Source: Micromonospora sp. R77 (lineage in GTDB: Bacteria > Actinomycetota > Actinomycetes > Mycobacteriales > Micromonosporaceae). Taken from it: DNA of 64,000 bases. Made by a program: the position numbers and the translations under genes. How positions within the stretch are numbered: the first letter of the stretch is position 1; each line of letters starts with the position of its first letter. The DNA lies in NCBI RefSeq assembly GCF_022747945.1, contig NZ_JALDST010000001.1, forward strand, positions 6,944,001 to 7,008,000. The letters run 5' to 3'. The notes below the pieces were generated by a model. That model ran no database searches. It was not told where the DNA came from and worked only from the letters and a program-made list of their open reading frames with translations. This document shows positions 47,618 to 56,360 of this stretch, piece by piece.

Positions 47618-47786
47618 GCGGTCTCCTCCGAGGTGGTGACGTCGAGCTGATCGGGTGCCCCGGCGAACGCTAGACCCCGGGGTCGCCGCCGGTCACCCGC
47701 CGCGCCGCCGACGTGGTCCGCCTCACCGGCTCCAGCATGGGCCCCTCCTGCCGCGGCGGCGTGGCGAAGGGGCCCGTGCTCACCCC

Positions 47787-48476
47787 TCAGGCGACGCGGA
47801 GCGGCTTGACGACGTCGGCGGTGCCGTCGCCCTCGATCTTCAGGGTCCAGGCGCCGGCGGTCTTCAGCGGCACGATCTTCTCGGCGGTGGCGTTCGGCTT
47901 GGCCTCGATCTCGGCGACGACCTTGCCGGACGGGTCGACGATCTCCAGCGAACGGGTCGCCGCCGCCTTGTTCTCCAGCTTGAACTCGATCTTGTCGCCG
48001 GGCTCGGCGATCAGGCCGTCCGCACCGGTCACGCCGGTCGCGGTGACCGCCACCTCGACCTCCCGGTCGTACGCGGCCTCCGGCTCCTCGGCGGCGGCCG
48101 AGCCGCCGGAGACGGTGATCCGGGTCCGGATGCCGTCGCCGGTCTGCCCGGGCTTGCAGGCCACCTCGTACGTGCCGTTGGCGAGGCTCGCGGTCACGTT
48201 CCGGGTCAGCCCGGGTGCCACGTTCTCCACCTCGGCGATCACCTGGGTGTACGCGTCGCCCTGCCGGCCGTAGACGTACACCTCGGTGGTCTGCTTGCCC
48301 TTGTTGGTGACCGCGAAGGTCGCCTCGCCGGGCGTGAAGCTGGTCTTGGCGACCGCGCAACTGCTGTCGGTGGCGGTGACCGCCACCGCCTCGGCCTTGG
48401 CGGAGTCGTCACCGCAGGCGGTGAGGGCAGCCGCGGCGCAGAGGGCGACGGCGACGACAGCGGTACGGCGGCTCAT
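47787..48476 (-). CDS. Lipoprotein with two cupredoxin-like domains (EfeO-like)
   Basis: A 229-aa protein with a lipobox (AALTAC, Cys at about residue 21). Two beta-sandwich domains follow: residues about 30-125 resemble the cupredoxin part of EfeO-type iron-uptake proteins (VTATDSSCAVAKTSFTPGEATFAVTNKG), and about 138-229 form a second Ig/cupredoxin-like fold. The EfeO peptidase-M75 domain is absent. An iron-box-like palindrome lies 66 bp upstream, shared with a divergent binding-protein gene, so it is probably made under iron limitation. An extracellular iron-handling role is inferred. Confidence 0.8.
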   Translation of the reverse strand: MSRRTAVVAVALCAAAALTACGDDSAKAEAVAVTATDSSCAVAKTSFTPGEATFAVTNKGKQTTEVYVYGRQGDAYTQVIAEVENVAPGLTRNVTASLANGTYEVACKPGQTGDGIRTRITVSGGSAAAEEPEAAYDREVEVAVTATGVTGADGLIAEPGDKIEFKLENKAAATRSLEIVDPSGKVVAEIEAKPNATAEKIVPLKTAGAWTLKIEGDGTADVVKPLRVA

Positions 48477-48541
48477 GGGCTCTCCGGTTGAGGGGCGTGG
48501 GTGTGGGCGTCGACGGGACGCCCGTCGACGCCCAGAGAATA

Positions 48542-48556
48542 AGGTAAGCCTTACCT
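48542..48556. promoter_or_regulatory. Iron-box (IdeR/DmdR-type) operator
   Basis: A perfect 7+1+7 palindrome, AGGTAAGCCTTACCT, lies in the 161-bp divergent region between the cupredoxin lipoprotein and the binding-protein gene. It matches the core of the actinobacterial IdeR/DmdR iron box, in which TTAGGTTAGGCT and its complement are typical. It would repress both genes when iron is plentiful. Confidence 0.75.
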
Positions 48557-48637
48557 GCCGTCGGCGGCGGGTGGCTCCCGGAATCGGTGCGCCGGCCCGG
48601 TCGTCGTGCTCGGGTCGCGGGCGGGGAGGATGGCGGG

Positions 48638-49518
48638 ATGCGTCTGGTGTCCCTGCTGCCCTCCGCCACGGAGATCGTCTACGCCCTCGGCCTCGGCGAC
48701 GAGCTGGTCGGCGTCACCTTCGAGTGCCAGGTGCCGCCCGCCGACCGGGCCGGCCCGACCGTCGTCGTCGGCGGGCGGGACACCCGGGGGATGAGCCCCG
48801 GCGAGATCGACGCGTACGTCAAGGGGCAGCTCGCCGCCGGCGCGGACCTTTACACGCTGCACGCCGGCGCGCTCGCGGGCCTCGACCCGGACCTCATCCT
48901 GACCCAGGACCTGTGCCGGGTCTGCGCGCTCCCCGCCGACCGGGTCGACGACGCGGTGACCCACCTGGGCTGCCGCGCCGAGGTGCTGTCGCTGGATCCG
49001 TACACCCTGGAGGAGGTCCTGGGCACGATCCTCGCGGTCGGCGCGGCGGCCGGCGTGCCGGCGCGGCGGCGGCCCTGGTGGACGGGCTGCGGGCCGGCTG
49101 GCCGCGGTGTCGACGGCGGTCGCCGGCCGGCCCCGCGCCCGGGTCGCGGTGGTGGAGTGGGTGGACCCACCGTTCGGCGGCGGCCATTGGATCCCCGACC
49201 TGGTCGGGACCGCCGGCGGCGAACCGGTGGCCGGCCACCCGGCGCCCGGTCGGCGCCGACCACCTGGGACGCGCTGCGGGCCACCGCGCCGCAGGTCGTG
49301 CTGGTCGCTCCACGCGGCTTCGGGCTCGACGGGGCGGCGGAGCAGGCCGCCACGGTGGTCCCGCACTTCCCCGGCGCGCAGGTGTGGGCCGTCGACGCGG
49401 ACGCGCTGATCGTGCGGGCCGGTCCCCGGCTGGTCGACGGCGTCGAGGCGATCGCGGCGGTCCTGCACCCGGACGCCGTGCCCGCCGCACCGCACGGCGC
49501 GTCCGCCGGGTGGCCTGA
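48638..49518 (+). pseudogene. Frameshifted periplasmic-binding-protein-like gene (FecB/BtuF family)
   Basis: The start MRLVSLLPSATEIVYALGLGDELVGVTFEC is typical of COG0614 substrate-binding proteins for cobalamin or siderophores. Reading stays in frame to about 49,060 (VGAAAGVP), then homology moves to a second frame ([10 protein letters not shown]), a third ([32 protein letters not shown] to about 49,245) and back to the first ([25 protein letters not shown]). The likely stop at 49516-49518 needs yet another shift. All shifts are single-base losses, so the gene is broken or the sequence here has repeated errors. No signal peptide is visible. The iron box upstream suggests iron control. Confidence 0.8.
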
Positions 49519-49567
49519 GGGCCGCCCGGCGGACGCCAGGCGCGGGCCGGCCGGCCCGCGCCGGGTG

Positions 49568-50797
49568 TCACGAGGTGAGGATGCTCGACTCGGTGGCCAG
49601 CAGCACGAAGCCGATGTCGACGAAGGCGACCTGGTTGAAGCAGCCGCTGCCGAACTGGCCGCAGCCCACCGGGGCCAGCCCACCCACGATCAGTCCGGCG
49701 GCCCGGGTCTGGCTGAACCCACCGGTCAGCGTGAAGACCGGCCCTCCGCTGTCGCCCGAACCCGCGGCGGCCCGCCCGTCGATCTGGGTGCCCAGGGCGC
49801 CGCTGCTGACGAACGACCCACCGGAGAGGAAGAAGAGCGCGTTGATCCGGGTGGTCACGATGTTGCAGTGCACCCCGCTGAAGGCGCCCGAGGTGCAGAC
49901 GAACTGGCCGGGGAAGTTGCCGACCGCGCCCACCACCGGCTTGGAGAACTCCCCCACCCCGACGCCACCGTCATAGATCCGGTTGCCCGACCGGGTGGGC
50001 ACGTAGAGCGAGTCCGACAGCCGGCGGGCCGGCGCCGGCTCGGCCCGGCCGATCAGCTCACCCGTCGGGTCGGTGACCGCCACGCCGCCGCCGGGCGCGC
50101 AGTGCTCGGCGGTGAGGACGCCCCGGCTGGTCTCCCACCACAGGGTGCGGCGCACGACCGCGAAGCCGGTGCTGCACGACCCCGACGGGGTACGCAGCGC
50201 CGCCCCGCCCCACCAGGGTGGGCTGTCGTTCTGCCGGCTCGTCTGCTGGACCTGCTCGCTGCGCACCACGGTGGCCGGCACCCCGAAGTCCCATCCCGTG
50301 GTGTCGACGTCCTTCGCCACCCCGACCAGCAGGCCGCTGCCGTCCACCGCCGGGCTGACGTCGACCATGCCGGGGAACTCCTTCCACCGGTCCGGCAGCG
50401 CCTCGGTCACATCGACCAGCTCCCGTTGGGTGTACGCGGACCCGCCCAGCTCCACCCGGATCCCGCCGTCGACCGCCCGGTTGATCTCCTCCTTCACCTC
50501 GGGCGGCACGTCGCCCTTCCACCACAGGTCGACCGCCCGGTCGGCGACCCGCAGCCGGATCCCGCCGAGCCCCTTGCCGTCCGGGTCGAGTGCGGTGATC
50601 CGGGTGGCGAGGTCCACCAGCGGCTCCTGCGCCGCCATCACCTCGGCGGCGGTGTTCGAGCCGTCCTCAGGGTTGTCACTGGTCCATTGCGGCTTGTCGG
50701 CCGCGCCGGCCGGGACCGGCTGCACGGCGAGCAGACCGGTGAGCGCCACCAGGGCCACGCCGGCCGCCGCCAGCCGGCGGGTGAGCAGGGATGTCAT
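49568..50797 (-). CDS. Secreted trypsin-like serine protease
   Basis: A 409-aa exported protease. The signal peptide ends near PAGAADK (about residue 32). A pro-region (about 33-190) contains the alpha-lytic-type segment TQRELVDVTEALPDRW. The catalytic domain has His in RGVLTAEHC and Ser in GSGDSGGPVF, and ends NQVAFVDIGFVLLATE. An Asp should be in SDSLYVP. Cysteines CSTGF...EHC form the expected disulfide pair. The ATG at 50797 is followed at once by basic residues. The substrate is unknown. Confidence 0.92.
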   Translation of the reverse strand: MTSLLTRRLAAAGVALVALTGLLAVQPVPAGAADKPQWTSDNPEDGSNTAAEVMAAQEPLVDLATRITALDPDGKGLGGIRLRVADRAVDLWWKGDVPPEVKEEINRAVDGGIRVELGGSAYTQRELVDVTEALPDRWKEFPGMVDVSPAVDGSGLLVGVAKDVDTTGWDFGVPATVVRSEQVQQTSRQNDSPPWWGGAALRTPSGSCSTGFAVVRRTLWWETSRGVLTAEHCAPGGGVAVTDPTGELIGRAEPAPARRLSDSLYVPTRSGNRIYDGGVGVGEFSKPVVGAVGNFPGQFVCTSGAFSGVHCNIVTTRINALFFLSGGSFVSSGALGTQIDGRAAAGSGDSGGPVFTLTGGFSQTRAAGLIVGGLAPVGCGQFGSGCFNQVAFVDIGFVLLATESSILTS

Positions 50798-51040
50798 CGG
50801 ATCCTCCGGAGACAGAACGGCGGGACGCCAGGTCCCGTACCGCCGCGACGGCGGTGACCCCAGAGTCGGGTAGTCCCGGGCTGCGGTCGTCCACCCGGGA
50901 GCCGACCCCGAAGGTCCACCCCGGGGCGTACGTGGCGGTCCGGATCCGCCGTCCGGAGGACCCGGACAGCCGGTTACCTGACTGTCGGGCCGATCGATGG
51001 CGGCTAGCCTGCGGGCACCGTCACTTGCCGGAGGCGAACC

Positions 51041-51610
51041 ATGTGCATCGAGACCGCGATCCGCGCCGACATCCGCGTGTCCATTCAGGACCGCGCCGCG
51101 CCGGACCGCGCCGCCGGCCACGTCGCCGCGGGGGTGCTGGTGGACGGGGACCTGGTGCTCGTGCCCGATCCGCCGGAGCGGCTCTTCGACCCCGCGCTCG
51201 ACCTGGAGATGCTGATCTTCCCGGCCGACCTGGCGGAACGGCTGCCGGTCGAGACGCCGCCGGTGTGGAAGTGGGGCCGGTTCGCGGTCGCCGACCGGAC
51301 GCCCCTCGCGGCCACCGCGAAGCTCGGCCGGACGTCGGTCTACAGCGCCCAGATCGGACGCGCCGACGCGTCCGCGCTCGCCGCCGCGATCGAGGCGAAC
51401 GACGGCGGCTGCTGGGCGGCACTCACGGAGCAGCGGATCATCACCGCGGAGCTCTGGGCGATCGAGCCCGACCTGCTCACCCGGGCCGGGGAGCTGGAAC
51501 GGGCCCAGCGGGAGCCCCGCCGCGTCAACCACCGGTTCGAGTCCGTGGGCGCGTTGACCGACGGGCTCTGCATCCTGTTCTGCTTCTGCGAGCCGCACGG
51601 CCCGCGATGA
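51041..51610 (+). CDS. Hypothetical protein cotranscribed with a two-component system
   Basis: A 189-aa protein with no recognised family. It lacks a signal peptide and membrane helix. It is cysteine-bearing near both ends (MCIETAI, CILFCFCEPHG) and its first part (GHVAAGVLVDGDLVLVPD) looks like the opening strands of a trypsin fold, without catalytic residues. The stop overlaps the sensor kinase ATG (ATGA), so the three genes form a tight operon and it probably acts with the kinase. Note the CxFCxC-like cluster at the C-terminus as a possible metal or redox site. Confidence 0.75.
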   Translation: MCIETAIRADIRVSIQDRAAPDRAAGHVAAGVLVDGDLVLVPDPPERLFDPALDLEMLIFPADLAERLPVETPPVWKWGRFAVADRTPLAATAKLGRTSVYSAQIGRADASALAAAIEANDGGCWAALTEQRIITAELWAIEPDLLTRAGELERAQREPRRVNHRFESVGALTDGLCILFCFCEPHGPR

Positions 51611-52833
51611 GCACCGTGACCGCGCCGACCCAGGCCCGGCCCGGCCGCCCGGCCCGCGCCGACGTGCTCGTCGCGGCGGCGGTCTGGCTGCTCGACCTCG
51701 CCCTCTTCTCCACCGCCGGCACCGACCTCGCGCACGCCGGCGCCGCCTCGTCGGGGCTGCTGCTCCTGCTCGGGTACGCCCTGCTCGGGCCGGTGGCCCT
51801 GCTGTGGCGCCGGACCGCGCCCGCACCCGTCTTCGCCCTGGTCTGGGTGCACGCGGTCGTCGGTGCCACCCTCGTGGCGGGCTACCAGCCGGTGCTGGGC
51901 GCGCTCGCCGCGCTCTACGCGGTCGGGGCGTACGCGCCGGCCCGGTGGTCCTGGCTGATCGCGCCGGCCCTCGCCCCGTACCTGGTGATCGCCGCGAACG
52001 AGGCGTGGCTCGCCGGGCAGACCGACCCCGGCCGGCGGACCGCCGTCTTCGTCGGCCTGGCCCCGACGTACGCCGTCGTCGTCACCGGGGTCTGGGCGGT
52101 GGGCCGGTGGGCGGGGACCAGCCGGCGGCGGCTCGCCACGGCGGAACGCCGCCGGGCGGAGGCGGCGGCCCGGGCGGTCGCCGCCGAACGGGCCCGCGTC
52201 TCCCGGGAGCTGCACGACATCGTGGCGCACTCGGTCACGGTGATGGTGCTCCAGGCCGGTGGGGCCGGGCGGGTGCTGCCGACCGATCCGTCCCGGGCCG
52301 CCGAGGCACTGGACCACATCGTGCGGGCCGGCCAGCAGGCCGTCGAGGAGCTGCGCCGGATGCTCACCGCGCTGGGTCCCGACGCCGCCGAGTCGGCCGA
52401 CGCCACGTCCACCCACCCCGGTGCCGCCGACGTCGCCGACCTGGTGGACCGGATGCGCGCCGGTGGCCTGCGCGTCACGCTGACCGTCTCCGGTACGCCC
52501 CGCCCGGTGGACCCGAGCGTCGGGCTGGCCGCGTACCGGACGGTGCAGGAGGCGCTCACCAACGTCTCCCGCCACGCCGGTGGCGCGGCCCGGGCAACGG
52601 TGCTGCTGCGCTGGGGCGACGACCTGACCGTCGAGGTCCGGGACGCCGGCCCGGAGGGCGCCGCCCCGGAGCCGGCCGCCGCCCTCTCCACCGGGCACGG
52701 CCTGCTCGGCCTGCGGGAACGGCTCACCGTCGTCGGAGGCGAGCTGACCGCCACTCCCCTGCCCGACGGCGGCTTCCAGGTGGTCGCCCGGCTGCCCCTG
52801 GCCACGCCGGTGCCGGTGGGGGCGACCCCGTGA
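51607..52833 (+). CDS. Sensor histidine kinase (HisKA_3 family)
   Basis: A 408-aa kinase with five or six N-terminal helices (about 20-175), a coiled linker, a HisKA_3 dimerisation box with the phospho-acceptor His in RVSRELHDIVAHSV, and an HATPase domain with N-box (YRTVQEALTNVSRHA) and GHGLLGLRERL. It overlaps the upstream hypothetical gene by 4 bp and the response regulator by 4 bp. It is the partner of the LuxR-type regulator. The stimulus is unknown. Confidence 0.92.
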   Translation: MSTVTAPTQARPGRPARADVLVAAAVWLLDLALFSTAGTDLAHAGAASSGLLLLLGYALLGPVALLWRRTAPAPVFALVWVHAVVGATLVAGYQPVLGALAALYAVGAYAPARWSWLIAPALAPYLVIAANEAWLAGQTDPGRRTAVFVGLAPTYAVVVTGVWAVGRWAGTSRRRLATAERRRAEAAARAVAAERARVSRELHDIVAHSVTVMVLQAGGAGRVLPTDPSRAAEALDHIVRAGQQAVEELRRMLTALGPDAAESADATSTHPGAADVADLVDRMRAGGLRVTLTVSGTPRPVDPSVGLAAYRTVQEALTNVSRHAGGAARATVLLRWGDDLTVEVRDAGPEGAAPEPAAALSTGHGLLGLRERLTVVGGELTATPLPDGGFQVVARLPLATPVPVGATP

Positions 52834-53498
52834 TCCGGGTCGTGCTCGCCGACGACCAGCCGCTGGTCCGCTCCGGCATCGCCATGCTGCTCGCCGCCGA
52901 ACCGGACATCGCGGTGGTCGGCGAGTGCGCCGACGGCGCCGCCGCCGTCGACCTGGCCCGCACGCTCCGCCCCGACGTGCTGCTGATGGACGTGCGGATG
53001 CCCGGCACCGACGGGGTGGCCGCCACCGGGGCGATCACCGCCGACGACAGTGGACCCGGTCCCGTCGTCCGGGTGCTGATCCTGACCACCTACCACGTCG
53101 ACGACGCGGTCCGGGCCGCGCTGCGGGCCGGCGCCTCCGGGTTCGTCCTCAAGGACGCCGCCCCCGCCGAGCTGACCATGGCGGTCCGCGCGGTGGCCGC
53201 GGGCGAGGCGTGGCTCGACCCGGCGGTCGCCCGGTCACTGCTGACCGACTTCGCCGCCCTCGGCGCGCCCGCCGGGCCGGGCGACGCCGACCTGGCCCGG
53301 CTCACCGACCGCGAACGCGAGGTGCTGGTGCAGGTGGCGCACGGACTGTCGAACACCGAGATCGCCCGGCGGCTGCACATCGGCGAGGCGACCGTGAAGA
53401 CCCACCTGGGCCGGGTGCTGACGAAACTCGGCCTGCGCGACCGGGCGCAGGCAGTCGCCGCCGCCTACCGGACCGGGCTCATGCCGCCCCTGCCGTGA
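52830..53498 (+). CDS. LuxR/NarL-family response regulator
   Basis: A 222-aa protein with a receiver domain (VVLADDQPLVRSG, phospho-Asp in VLLMDVRMPGTDG, conserved Lys in FVLKDA) and a C-terminal LuxR helix-turn-helix (LTDREREVLVQVAHGLSNTEIARRLHIGEATVKTHLGRVL). The GTG start at 52830 is coupled to the kinase stop (GTGA). A terminator follows. Confidence 0.94.
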   Translation: MIRVVLADDQPLVRSGIAMLLAAEPDIAVVGECADGAAAVDLARTLRPDVLLMDVRMPGTDGVAATGAITADDSGPGPVVRVLILTTYHVDDAVRAALRAGASGFVLKDAAPAELTMAVRAVAAGEAWLDPAVARSLLTDFAALGAPAGPGDADLARLTDREREVLVQVAHGLSNTEIARRLHIGEATVKTHLGRVLTKLGLRDRAQAVAAAYRTGLMPPLP

Positions 53499-53529
53499 AC
53501 CGACCGGTCCCCAACCGGCAGGAAACGGA

Positions 53530-53557
53530 AAACGCCGCCCCGGGAGGGGCGGCGTTT
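53530..53557. terminator. Bidirectional terminator between response regulator and tatC
   Basis: A 12-bp perfect stem (53530-53541 and 53546-53557) with loop GGGA, with A-rich left and T-rich right flanks, fits Rho-independent termination for both convergent operons. Confidence 0.85.
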
Positions 53558-53575
53558 CCGTTCTCGGACGACCGG

Positions 53576-54529
53576 TCAGGTCATGTCGTCGTAGCGGCGC
53601 TCGATCGGCGCGGGCGCGGCGACCGGCTCCGGCACCCCGATCGGCGCCACCGTCTCCACCCGCGCACCGGCCTCGACCGGCTCGGGGGTCAGGTCCAGCG
53701 GCGACACCTCGTCGTCACTGAGGTCCGAATAGACCTCCCGGCCCCGGCCCCGCCGCCGGTCGTTGAGGAACGCCACCCCGACCGCGACGAAATAGAGCAG
53801 CGAGAGCGCGGCGGCCAGCAGCGTCATGCCGAACGGACCCGGGTCGGGCGTGGCGATGGCGGCGAACGCGAACGAAATGAAGATCACCGCGCGCCACCAG
53901 CTCAGCAGTCGACGGGCGCTGGCCACCCCGGTGAAGTTCAGCATGAGCAGGATCAGCGGGAACTCGAACGCCACCCCGAAGAGCAGGATCATGTTGGTGA
54001 CGAAGGAGATGTACCGCGTCACCTCCAACTGGGTGGACAGCCCGGTGACCCCGGACTCCATCAGGAACGCCAAGCCCTTGTCCACCACCAGGAAGGCGAG
54101 GACCGCACCCGCGGCGAACAGGGGCGCGGCGATCGAGACGAAGACGTACGCCCACTTGCGCTCGTGCCGGTGCAGGCCCGGGGCGATGAACGCCCAGAGC
54201 TGGTAGAGCCAGACCGGGGCACCGATGATCAGGCCGATCCAGAGGGCCAGCTTCAGCTTCAGGATGAACCCGTCCGCCGGGGAGAGCTGGAGGAACTGCT
54301 GGCACCGGCCGAACGCGTCGGTGGCCTCGGGCAGCCGGCAGTACGGCTGCTTGAGCAGGTTGAAGGCCGGCTGGGCCAGCCAGAACCCGGCGAACAGCCC
54401 CACCATGATCGCCAGGGAGGCGCGGAACAGGCGGGTACGCAGCTCACGGATGTGCTCCATGAGCGTCATCGAGCCGTCGGCGGCCCGCTCGAACGTGCTC
54501 GGGCCGCGCTTCTTCAGCGCGAAGGCCAC
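53576..54529 (-). CDS. tatC: Sec-independent translocase TatC
   Basis: A 317-aa polytopic membrane protein with the TatC signatures MTLMEHIRELRTRLFRA near the N-terminus and LGVAFEFPL near residue 185, six membrane helices, and an acidic C-terminal tail typical of actinobacteria. The GTG start at 54529 has TatA ending 18 bp upstream. TatC recognises twin-arginine signal peptides in the Tat translocon. Confidence 0.95.
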   Translation of the reverse strand: MAFALKKRGPSTFERAADGSMTLMEHIRELRTRLFRASLAIMVGLFAGFWLAQPAFNLLKQPYCRLPEATDAFGRCQQFLQLSPADGFILKLKLALWIGLIIGAPVWLYQLWAFIAPGLHRHERKWAYVFVSIAAPLFAAGAVLAFLVVDKGLAFLMESGVTGLSTQLEVTRYISFVTNMILLFGVAFEFPLILLMLNFTGVASARRLLSWWRAVIFISFAFAAIATPDPGPFGMTLLAAALSLLYFVAVGVAFLNDRRRGRGREVYSDLSDDEVSPLDLTPEPVEAGARVETVAPIGVPEPVAAPAPIERRYDDMT

Positions 54530-54547
54530 GGTGCGGGGCCCTTCGCG

Positions 54548-54877
54548 TCAGTTCTCGCGGACGCGCTGCACCGGGTCCACCGGCGGGGCGACCGGCTGCT
54601 GCGGCTGGGCGTACTGCTGCTGCTGCGGCGGCTGCTGCGGCGCGTAACCCTGCTGCGGCTGCTGACCGGCGTACGGCGGGAGCGGCTGGTAGCCGGCCTG
54701 CGCGTCGGCCTTCTCGGCCAGGTCACGGTCGTCGTCGTGCAGGCTCTTCGTCTCGGCCTTGATGATCCGCAGCGAGCGGCCCAGCGAGCGGGCCGCGTCG
54801 GGGAGCCGCTTCGCGCCGAACAGCAGGATCAGCACGACCACGAGTACGGCGATGTGCCACGGCTTGAGGGCACCCAT
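54548..54877 (-). CDS. tatA: Sec-independent translocase TatA
   Basis: A 109-aa protein with one membrane helix followed by FGAKRLPDAARSLGRSLRI (amphipathic helix, FG hinge conserved) and a long Gln/Pro-rich tail (about 65-109, many QQPQQ repeats). It forms the pore-like TatA assembly. The ATG at 54877 follows a GGAG. It lies upstream of tatC in one operon. Confidence 0.95.
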   Translation of the reverse strand: MGALKPWHIAVLVVVLILLFGAKRLPDAARSLGRSLRIIKAETKSLHDDDRDLAEKADAQAGYQPLPPYAGQQPQQGYAPQQPPQQQQYAQPQQPVAPPVDPVQRVREN

Positions 54878-55093
54878 GGGAAGCTCCAGTCGCTCTGTGT
54901 CGGTGAGGGGGTGGTCGCAGCCCATCGTACGTGCGCCCGGAGCTGTTGCCACCCCGCCGGGCCTGCTCGTGCGGGCCGGCCGGTGAAGTCTCGACCAACC
55001 CCGAGTGTCCCGTCAACCGTCTGCCGCCGCGCGTTCGTGCGCGTAACGGCCACCGAACGCGCAGCTACCGCGCGTCGGACCGATCGGGATCGA

Positions 55094-55342
55094 TCAACCG
55101 CCCCGCTTGGCCTTGATCAACGCGACCCGCTGCTGGGTGGTGGCGGCCTGCGCCTGCAACGCCTCGGCCCGCTCCTGGAGCGCCTCGGCGGTGGACCGCA
55201 ACGCCTCCGCCTCGGCCTGACGGCGCTGCAACGCCACCGCCGCCCGGCGCAGCCGGGGCAACCGCGCCAGCACCGGCCGGACCGCCAGGCCCAGCACGAC
55301 GAGCGCGAACAGCACCACCGCGACCACGATCCACGTCACCAC
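55094..55342 (-). CDS. Small membrane coiled-coil protein
   Basis: An 82-aa protein with one N-terminal membrane helix (TWIVVAVVLFALVVLGLAV) followed by a long Ala/Gln/Glu-rich coiled coil (QRRQAEAEALRSTAEALQERAEALQAQAATTQQRVALIKAKRG). Two adjacent GTG codons (55342 and 55339) could start it. It sits between pafC and tatA, just 10 bp from the pafC stop. It is probably part of the operon; function unknown. Confidence 0.7.
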   Translation of the reverse strand: MVTWIVVAVVLFALVVLGLAVRPVLARLPRLRRAAVALQRRQAEAEALRSTAEALQERAEALQAQAATTQQRVALIKAKRGG

Positions 55343-55352
55343 GGCGGTGAGC

Positions 55353-56360
55353 CTACCGGGCGCCCGCCGGCAGCGCCGGATCGGCGGGGGCCACCGGCCT
55401 CGCGTACGCCTCCAGGGCGGCGACGGCCTGGGCACGCACCTGCTCGGCCAGCTCGGCCGGGGCCACCACGGTGACGTCCGGCCCGAGTCCCAGCACGAAC
55501 CGGCGCGCCCAGCCAAGGTCGGTCACCCGCAGCGACACCAGCCACTGCTCACCGTCGGCCTCGACCCGCTCGCACGGGTAGTACTCGGTGATCCACCGCT
55601 CGCCCCGACCGATCCGCAGCGTGATCAGCGGCAGCTCCGCCGACGGGCGGAACACGCCGTCGGAGAGGTCGTGCGGGCGGGCCTGCGGCGGCACCACCGC
55701 CGGCTCGTCCAGCTCGGTGACCGCGTCGATCCGGTCGGCCCGGAACAGCCGCATCCCCTCCGCGCGGCGGCACCAGGCCTCCACGTACGCCCGGCCGCCG
55801 ACCATCAGCATCCGCAGCGGGTCGATGGTCCGCTCGGTCGTCTCGTCCCGGGCGGCCGTGTAGTAGGTGATCCGCAGCGCCCGGCCGCGCTCCACCGCCG
55901 CGCGCAGCTCCCGCACCCGCGCGCTGTCCCCGGGCAGGCGCACCGCCACCGGCGCGCCCACCAGGTCACCGGCCGCGTCCTCGATCTTGGCGAGGGCCCG
56001 CTCGACGGCCTCCCGGTTCGCCACCCCGGGCGTCTCGGCGAGCATCCGCAGCGCCACCACCAGCGCCAACGCCTCGTCCGGGGTGAGCCGAAGCGGCCGG
56101 TCGATGCCCGCGTCGTAGGTGATGGTCACCCGGTCGCCGTCGAAGGCCATGTCGATCAGGTCACCGGGGCCGTAGCCGGGCAGCCCGCACACCCAGAGCA
56201 GCTCCAGGTCCTCGCGCAGCTGCCGCTCGGTCACCCCTAGGTCACCGGCCGCCTCGGCGATCTCGATGCCGGGCCGGGCCAGCAGGTAGGGCACCAGGTT
56301 GAGCAGCCGGGCCAGCCGGTCCGCGGACGCGCGACCGCCCCGGGCCGCCGGGCGGGTCAC
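55353..56360 (-). CDS. pafC: WYL-domain regulator PafC
   Basis: A 335-aa WYL-family protein: N-terminal helix-turn-helix (RLLNLVPYLLARPGIEIAEAAGDLGVTERQLREDL), a WYL domain with RALRITYYTAARDETTERTIDPLRMLMVGGRAYVEAWC, and a C-terminal WCX-like domain. It pairs with PafB, which overlaps it by 4 bp. In mycobacteria PafBC is a heterodimeric activator of the RecA-independent DNA damage response. Confidence 0.92.
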   Translation of the reverse strand: MTRPAARGGRASADRLARLLNLVPYLLARPGIEIAEAAGDLGVTERQLREDLELLWVCGLPGYGPGDLIDMAFDGDRVTITYDAGIDRPLRLTPDEALALVVALRMLAETPGVANREAVERALAKIEDAAGDLVGAPVAVRLPGDSARVRELRAAVERGRALRITYYTAARDETTERTIDPLRMLMVGGRAYVEAWCRRAEGMRLFRADRIDAVTELDEPAVVPPQARPHDLSDGVFRPSAELPLITLRIGRGERWITEYYPCERVEADGEQWLVSLRVTDLGWARRFVLGLGPDVTVVAPAELAEQVRAQAVAALEAYARPVAPADPALPAGAR

